From positions 1,860,001 through 1,924,000 of the forward strand of contig CAWEDV010000001.1 of the NCBI GenBank assembly GCA_963807975.1: a stretch of 64,000 nt of DNA, in the 5' to 3' direction. Below the pieces are notes generated by a model. That model was not told the origin of the DNA and did no database searches. It worked only from the letters and a program-made list of their open reading frames with translations. The position numbers and the translations under genes were made by a program. How positions within the stretch are numbered: position 1 is the stretch's first letter; every line of letters begins with the position of its first letter. This stretch comes from JAACFF01 sp963807975 (GTDB taxonomy: Bacteria > Chloroflexota > Anaerolineae > Promineifilales > Promineifilaceae). This document shows, piece after piece, positions 60,481 to 64,000 of this stretch.

Positions 60481-62382
60481 TCACTTTGAAGCGGGGCTGC
60501 TTACCAGCGGCAGATAGAGATCACGTGTTCCCCAATCGGGTTGTTGAACCAACAGCAGAATACCGTCGGTGGTGGCGAATGGATCGTCACCAGGTCCCCA
60601 GCGGTTAGGCCAGCAGCCATTGTCACCCTGCTGAGCCAGCACTAAGTCGGCTGCATTGGCAAGGGTGCCGCTGACCACTTTGCTCCATTCTGGGGAGAAT
60701 GGGTTTTCATCATTTTGGATCAGACCCTGCACAACCTCGGAGGAGGAACTTGGATCGGAGGGAACGCCAAAACCCCAACCGCCATCCGCTTCCTGTTTTG
60801 CGCGGACATTGTCGATGGCTTGGGGCAGGGTGAAGCCTAAACGGCCGAGTGTGTTCAGGGAAATGCCATTGGCGTCTGGACCGCCCCAATCACCGTCCAC
60901 CTGGGCATCCAAGAGGAAATCTGCAGCCGAAAGATCAACGAGTTCGTTCACAGCTAGCAGGCCGAGCATCGCTTCATTTTGAGCAACGACACCAAAGGCG
61001 GTGTTGGCATATTCTCCCGTGTCCGAAAGATAGGAGGTCAATTGCAGGGGCAGGTCATAGCCTGCAAAATCGGCGGGATCGTAGGGTGAACCGGCAGCGA
61101 CGACGCCCTGAATGACGATGCCGACTCGGCCACCACGTTCGGCCGATAAGTAGTCGGGGGTCAGCGCTTCCAGGGCTTCGACGGCATTGACTTCAGCAGG
61201 AGTCCAATCCTCTGCCTGAGGATCTTGCCCCACAGCAGCAACAGCCTGGATGGCACGCGAGGTACCGGCAGCGTTGACGCCAAAACTAGCGAACTGCTCC
61301 CAGCCGCCTGATTCGGGATCCTGTAAAGTGGGCAAGCAGGCGACGGCTTGCTGCGCCGCTTCAAGACGGGCCGGAAGGGGTAAGGGTTTGCCGGTGGCAG
61401 CTGGAATGGCCTGGACGGTGGCGAAGAAATCGTCAAAGCGACCCTGGCCAAAATCGGCCTGGAAGGCGCCAGTCTCATTTTGCCAGGCCAACAGAGCGGC
61501 TAAGGGGGTGATGTCGTCTTTGACCCAGGGTCCACTATCTATGGTGAAGTTTTCGCCAGTGGCGGATAAGGCCTGGACGACGAGGCCGGTGCTGTTGGCG
61601 TTTTCGCCATAGCCAGGGCCGTATTCCCAGCCACCGATGGCAAGCTGGGACTCATTTAGGAAGGCCAGCGCTTTGACGATGACGGGATCCTGGGCGGGGA
61701 GGCCGGCAGCGGTAAGGGCCATGATCGACATGGCGGTGGCATCGGCGTTTTGGGTAGTGCCGAAGCCGTCATCCCAGGAGCCATCAGAATCCTGTTGATC
61801 CTTGAGCCAGGTTAAGGAGCTGGCGAGAATTGGTTCGTCGACTGCGGTTAAGGCCAATATGGCCAACGATTGGTTGAAGGCGTCGCTGGTATTGATCTGG
61901 CCAGTGGTTGAAATCTGGTCGTTGAGGGTCATGACCCAATCAATACCGGCAAAGTCACGGGGATCGATATTGGCGGCCGTTAGAGCAAGGACTATTTTGC
62001 CGGTGCTGCCACCTGAGAAATCGGAAAAGGATTTGAGCGCGGCGCCATTGCCCTCGAGATAACTGATGGGCGTTTCAGATTTGCCCAGGTAGGGAGCAGC
62101 GGGATTGTAGCCGGCGCCGGCAATGGCCATAACGGCATCCAAGGTCGAGGCGGGGGTGGAAGCGGGTTGGCCGGTGTTGAAGTTGATGCCATAGCCGCCG
62201 TCTTCGTTTTGTTTGTTTTCAATGAGCCAGGTGACGCCCATGGATACGGCGTCTCGTTGGTCAGGAAAAGGAATATCCTGCGGGGCGGCGGTAATTGGAG
62301 TCGAGGCAAACATCAGGAGGCCGGTCAGGGCCACACCAGCGATAAATGTGGTTAGTAATACTAAGCTAATATTCTTTCTCAC
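60481..62382 (-). CDS. secreted alpha/alpha-barrel protein (prenyltransferase/intrinsic-factor-like repeats)
   Basis: This 633-residue protein has a signal peptide (residues 1-33, ending ITAA) and then about ten repeats of the squalene-cyclase/prenyltransferase alpha-alpha type. Typical repeat pieces are QQDSDGSWDDGFG followed by NADATAMSIMALTAAG, and GGWEYGPGYGENANSTGLVVQALS. The same fold and alternating repeat pattern make up the N-terminal barrel of intrinsic factor and transcobalamin. No catalytic DxDD of cyclases is visible, so a binding role is more likely than an enzymatic one. GTG 62382 has GGAG 9 bases upstream. It is the first gene behind a cobalamin riboswitch and precedes the DUF4430 gene, suggesting B12 capture at the cell surface. 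Confidence 0.82.
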   Translation of the reverse strand: MRKNISLVLLTTFIAGVALTGLLMFASTPITAAPQDIPFPDQRDAVSMGVTWLIENKQNEDGGYGINFNTGQPASTPASTLDAVMAIAGAGYNPAAPYLGKSETPISYLEGNGAALKSFSDFSGGSTGKIVLALTAANIDPRDFAGIDWVMTLNDQISTTGQINTSDAFNQSLAILALTAVDEPILASSLTWLKDQQDSDGSWDDGFGTTQNADATAMSIMALTAAGLPAQDPVIVKALAFLNESQLAIGGWEYGPGYGENANSTGLVVQALSATGENFTIDSGPWVKDDITPLAALLAWQNETGAFQADFGQGRFDDFFATVQAIPAATGKPLPLPARLEAAQQAVACLPTLQDPESGGWEQFASFGVNAAGTSRAIQAVAAVGQDPQAEDWTPAEVNAVEALEALTPDYLSAERGGRVGIVIQGVVAAGSPYDPADFAGYDLPLQLTSYLSDTGEYANTAFGVVAQNEAMLGLLAVNELVDLSAADFLLDAQVDGDWGGPDANGISLNTLGRLGFTLPQAIDNVRAKQEADGGWGFGVPSDPSSSSEVVQGLIQNDENPFSPEWSKVVSGTLANAADLVLAQQGDNGCWPNRWGPGDDPFATTDGILLLVQQPDWGTRDLYLPLVSSPASK

Positions 62383-62451
62383 GTCAAGTTCTCCAGATTT
62401 CCCTTGCCGCTCAACGCGAATAAAGATGATCTCGGGGCATGATCAGCCAAT

Positions 62452-62481
62452 AAAAAACCCGGTACCTAAGGGCACCGGGTT
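62452..62481 (-). terminator. expression-platform terminator of the cobalamin riboswitch
   Basis: On the minus strand AACCCGGTGCC and GGTACCGGGTT (one G/A-type mismatch at the ninth pair position allowed by G-T) form a strong stem with loop CTTA, followed by TTTTTT. It lies between the aptamer and the barrel gene, so ligand binding probably promotes termination. Confidence 0.88.
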
Positions 62482-62520
62482 GAGATAGACCGCCATATGC
62501 TGCCGTTCCCAACCCTTTTC

Positions 62521-62700
62521 CGCGAGGGCCGAAACGAAATACCTCAGGCGGTCGGCCTGACTTCGTAGGGGAGCGTGTGGCTCGTCCTAGCTTTACAGTT
62601 GCGGGACAGTACAGGATTCCTGACCGGTCAAAATACCAGCCAGCCACCCGTTTCGCCGCAGGCAGATAATCATCTGCCGATTCCATCCTTTAAGGGACGG
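62521..62700 (-). promoter_or_regulatory. cobalamin riboswitch aptamer
   Basis: On the minus strand the B12-box core ACTGTCCCGCAACTGTAA is present (62610-62593), preceded by GGTC and AATCC as in the consensus GGTGnAAnnCC. GAGCCACACG and then GAAGTCAGGCCGACC follow, matching the GCCAC and GAAGxCAGxxGACC elements. A 5' hairpin (TTCCGTCC/GGATGGAA, about 62683-62704) precedes it. A terminator follows 40 bases downstream. The element controls the barrel/DUF4430/77-aa operon. Confidence 0.92.
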
Positions 62701-62864
62701 AATCCAGAGGTAATCGTATGCAATAAATTGTTAACAAATACAGTGTAGCAGAAGTGTGGTAGGTGGCAAGTGGAAAGGGGCAAGTTGGAAGTTTCACGTT
62801 ACAGGTTACAAGTGGCTGTGTGACCCGTCCTGAATATAGTTTACCAAAAATGGAAATATACAGG

Positions 62865-62960
62865 ATGGGACGGAAACCCAAACTAATAATATATAGGTAT
62901 AGTCTGGCATTCAAGCAACAGGTAGTCAAGGAGTATGAAGCAGGGGCATGGTGTTCATGG
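62865..62960 (+). pseudogene. fragment of an IS3-type transposase OrfA N-terminus
   Basis: From ATG 62865 the frame reads MGRKPKL, then YSLAFKQQVVKEYEAGAW, which resembles the helix-turn-helix start of IS3-family OrfA proteins. The similarity stops after about 30 residues and is followed by unrelated sequence containing a LexA-type box. No inverted terminal repeats or remaining transposase were found, so this is a short relic. Confidence 0.45.
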
Positions 62961-62975
62961 GGGGAGTATTCTCAC

Positions 62976-62996
62976 AGAACATATGTTCTTGTCAAG
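62976..62996 (-). promoter_or_regulatory. second LexA-type box with TTGACA
   Basis: The minus strand carries TTGACA followed by AGAACATATGTTCT, identical over 21 bases to the copy at 14653-14673. A -10 box at the right distance is weak (GAATAC or AGAATA). No gene clearly follows on the minus strand for 280 bases until the cobalamin riboswitch. Confidence 0.55.
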
Positions 62997-63104
62997 TTTC
63001 TTGAGGAGATTAAAAGGAGCTTTATGGTAAGGGCTCAATGGGAGATAAACAGGCCAAATGCTAGAATCATAGGCTACAGAACACTGCCATCTAGAAGAAA
63101 ATCT

Positions 63105-63236
63105 ATGGACTATTCCGTACACAATAAACTCGTCTCATTCATCTGGTCAATCGCCGACGACTGCCTGCACGACGTTTATGTGCGCGGCAAGTACCAGGAC
63201 GTTATCTCGCCCATGGTGGTACTGCGCCGCCCTTGA
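63105..63236 (+). pseudogene. hsdM: hsdM 5' fragment (type I DNA methyltransferase subunit)
   Basis: The frame encodes MDYSVHNKLVSFIWSIADD and continues VRGKYQDVISPMVVLRR, the conserved N-terminus of type I restriction-modification M subunits. It ends after 43 codons at TGA within CGCCGCCCTTGACGATCG. Removing one C there would continue as LDDRL, so a +1 frameshift marks the break. All catalytic motifs of the methylase are missing. Confidence 0.7.
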
Positions 63237-63639
63237 CGATCGACTCAACAGCGTCGATCTTTCCAGCAACGGTCTGGAGCGCAACAAATTGAACCTGAGT
63301 ATGGAGTTGGATGCCTCTGACGGTACCGTGAATCCCGCCAATCCCAACCCGCGCGGCGTACACGACGCACCCGTGGAGAAGGTCCCGTTGGACGAGATCA
63401 TTCGTGCCTTTAACGAGCGCTGGTTTGCGGGCTGGGATATGACGCCGGAGGAACAGCGGGTCAAGTTCATCAATATCGCCCAACATGTGGCCAACAATCC
63501 CGACTACGAAACGCAGGTCGTCAACAACCAAGATAAGCAAAACCGGCGCCTGGCGATGGAGAAGCTGATCAGCCTGGTCGTGGGCCAGGAACGCAAGCTG
63601 GAGCTTGATCTCTACAAACGGTACGCTTCTGATCCGTAA
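63232..63639 (+). pseudogene. hsdR: hsdR 3' fragment (type I restriction subunit C-terminus)
   Basis: From about 63232 the frame encodes VDLSSNGLERNKLNLSMEL, NPNPRG, DEIIRAFNERWFAGWDMTPEEQR, and a helical end KLELDLYKRYASDP. This matches the C-terminal helical region of type I R subunits. It is joined directly to the hsdM start, so a deletion removed the rest of hsdM, hsdS and most of hsdR. It has no start signal of its own. Confidence 0.72.
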
Positions 63640-63860
63640 AAAAAGCGGGCGTTTGATTTGAGTGTGATGCGAATTTTGTAGCAGCAGTTGGGGGATTTTG
63701 GAGCGGGGGAACGGCCGTTGGCGAAATAGGAGAGCGGTCAGCATCTTTAACAAGATGACATACCATCAGTAGGGGTGGGAGGGCGCGGGATGACCCTGGT
63801 GGAAACGGACGGCCTTTTGTGCGAGCCGTCTCACCCGGTTCCGGGGTTATGGAGGGCGAG
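63640..63860. other. intergenic DNA without recognised gene
   Basis: After the hsdR relic I see only GC-rich, G-skewed sequence and no convincing open reading frame. An ACGGCCGT palindrome occurs at 63711. Confidence 0.5.
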
Positions 63861-63996
63861 ACAGGCGGGTGATAGGGCTGTGGTGATGGCCAGGGGTTGT
63901 TTCCCGCCTGTACGAATATTTTTGCATGCAAAAGAGGGTGAGGCAGGGGGTGATGGGGCTGTGGTGATGGCAAGAGATTGTTTCCGGCCTGGTTCG
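63861..63996 (+). repeat. two imperfect ~50-bp repeats with terminal inverted arms
   Basis: Copy 1 (63861-63912) and copy 2 (63940-63996) share the exact core GGGCTGTGGTGATGGC and aligned flanks (GGTGAT before, TTGTTTC after). Copy 1 is bounded by ACAGGCGGG and CCCGCCTGT, a 9-bp inverted repeat, and copy 2 by AGGC and GCCT. A palindrome TTTTGCATGCAAAA lies between them. The array may continue beyond the window. Confidence 0.6.
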
Positions 63997-64000
63997 CCCA

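Noticed and set aside
60481..62382. Squalene-hopene cyclase or prenyltransferase enzyme
   Set aside because: It shares the alpha/alpha repeat fold but has a signal peptide and lacks a DxDD catalytic motif, and it sits behind a cobalamin riboswitch.
62763..63236. One intact 157-residue gene
   Set aside because: The frame joins unrelated pieces: simple sequence, a transposase start, a LexA-type box and an hsdM start. It is a chance fusion of relics.
63861..63996. CRISPR array
   Set aside because: Only two copies are present, they differ at several positions, and no cas genes are in the window.

Overview
The window looks like a chromosomal segment of a Chloroflexota bacterium (Anaerolineae/Ardenticatenia-like). 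This is inferred from gene content: a DUF2723 membrane protein, a DUF1385 protein, very large beta-propeller/AAA proteins, a monoderm-style membrane-anchored surface protein, leaderless-type promoters, and tRNAs without an encoded CCA. No marker such as 16S rRNA is present, so the assignment is tentative. GC content looks near 50-55 percent. Coding is dense and mostly in ordinary operons; only the last ~1.2 kb is eroded DNA.

Layout. 1-2685: 3' part of a DUF2723 membrane protein. 2757-6526 (minus): a candidate dehalogenation operon with three paralogous corrinoid/2x[4Fe-4S] reductive-dehalogenase-like proteins and, between them, an iodothyronine-deiodinase-like gene whose in-frame UGA lies exactly at the selenocysteine position of the family and is followed by a hairpin; a TetR regulator is divergent. 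7509-11186: four tRNA genes, a TupBC-like tungstate ABC transporter and tilS. 11378-19677: DUF1385 protein, rRNA methyltransferase, thrB, a LexA-type box with a structured non-coding region, and a three-gene regulatory cluster (response regulator, multidomain histidine kinase, PucR-like activator). 19903-35986: one long plus-strand branched-chain amino acid operon (ilvBNC, leuA, leuC, leuD, cimA, leuB, ilvD) with a methyltransferase, a membrane glycosyltransferase and lhgO embedded. It is preceded by a Leu/Val/Ile-rich leader peptide and an attenuator. cimA indicates isoleucine synthesis from pyruvate via citramalate.

36017-47968: DUF2207 protein, serine beta-lactamase-family lipoprotein, YprB-like exonuclease, and a pair of AAA NTPases, one with a winged-helix domain and one joined through a membrane span to an extracellular beta-propeller. 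48003-58916: SixA, ClpP, enolase, histidine kinase, cysteine desulfurase with mnmA, small membrane proteins, and a RelA/SpoT homologue whose hydrolase site looks dead. 58999-62700 (minus): a cobalamin riboswitch with its own terminator ahead of a secreted alpha/alpha-barrel protein, a membrane-anchored DUF4430 protein and a 77-aa protein. The two large proteins resemble the two halves of intrinsic factor/transcobalamin. 62700-64000: transposase fragment, second LexA-type box, a collapsed hsdM/hsdR fossil and imperfect repeats.

The two strongest candidates for undescribed biology are the selenoprotein/reductive-dehalogenase operon and the riboswitch-controlled split transcobalamin-like pair. 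Both may involve vitamin B12, but a functional connection between them is only inferred.
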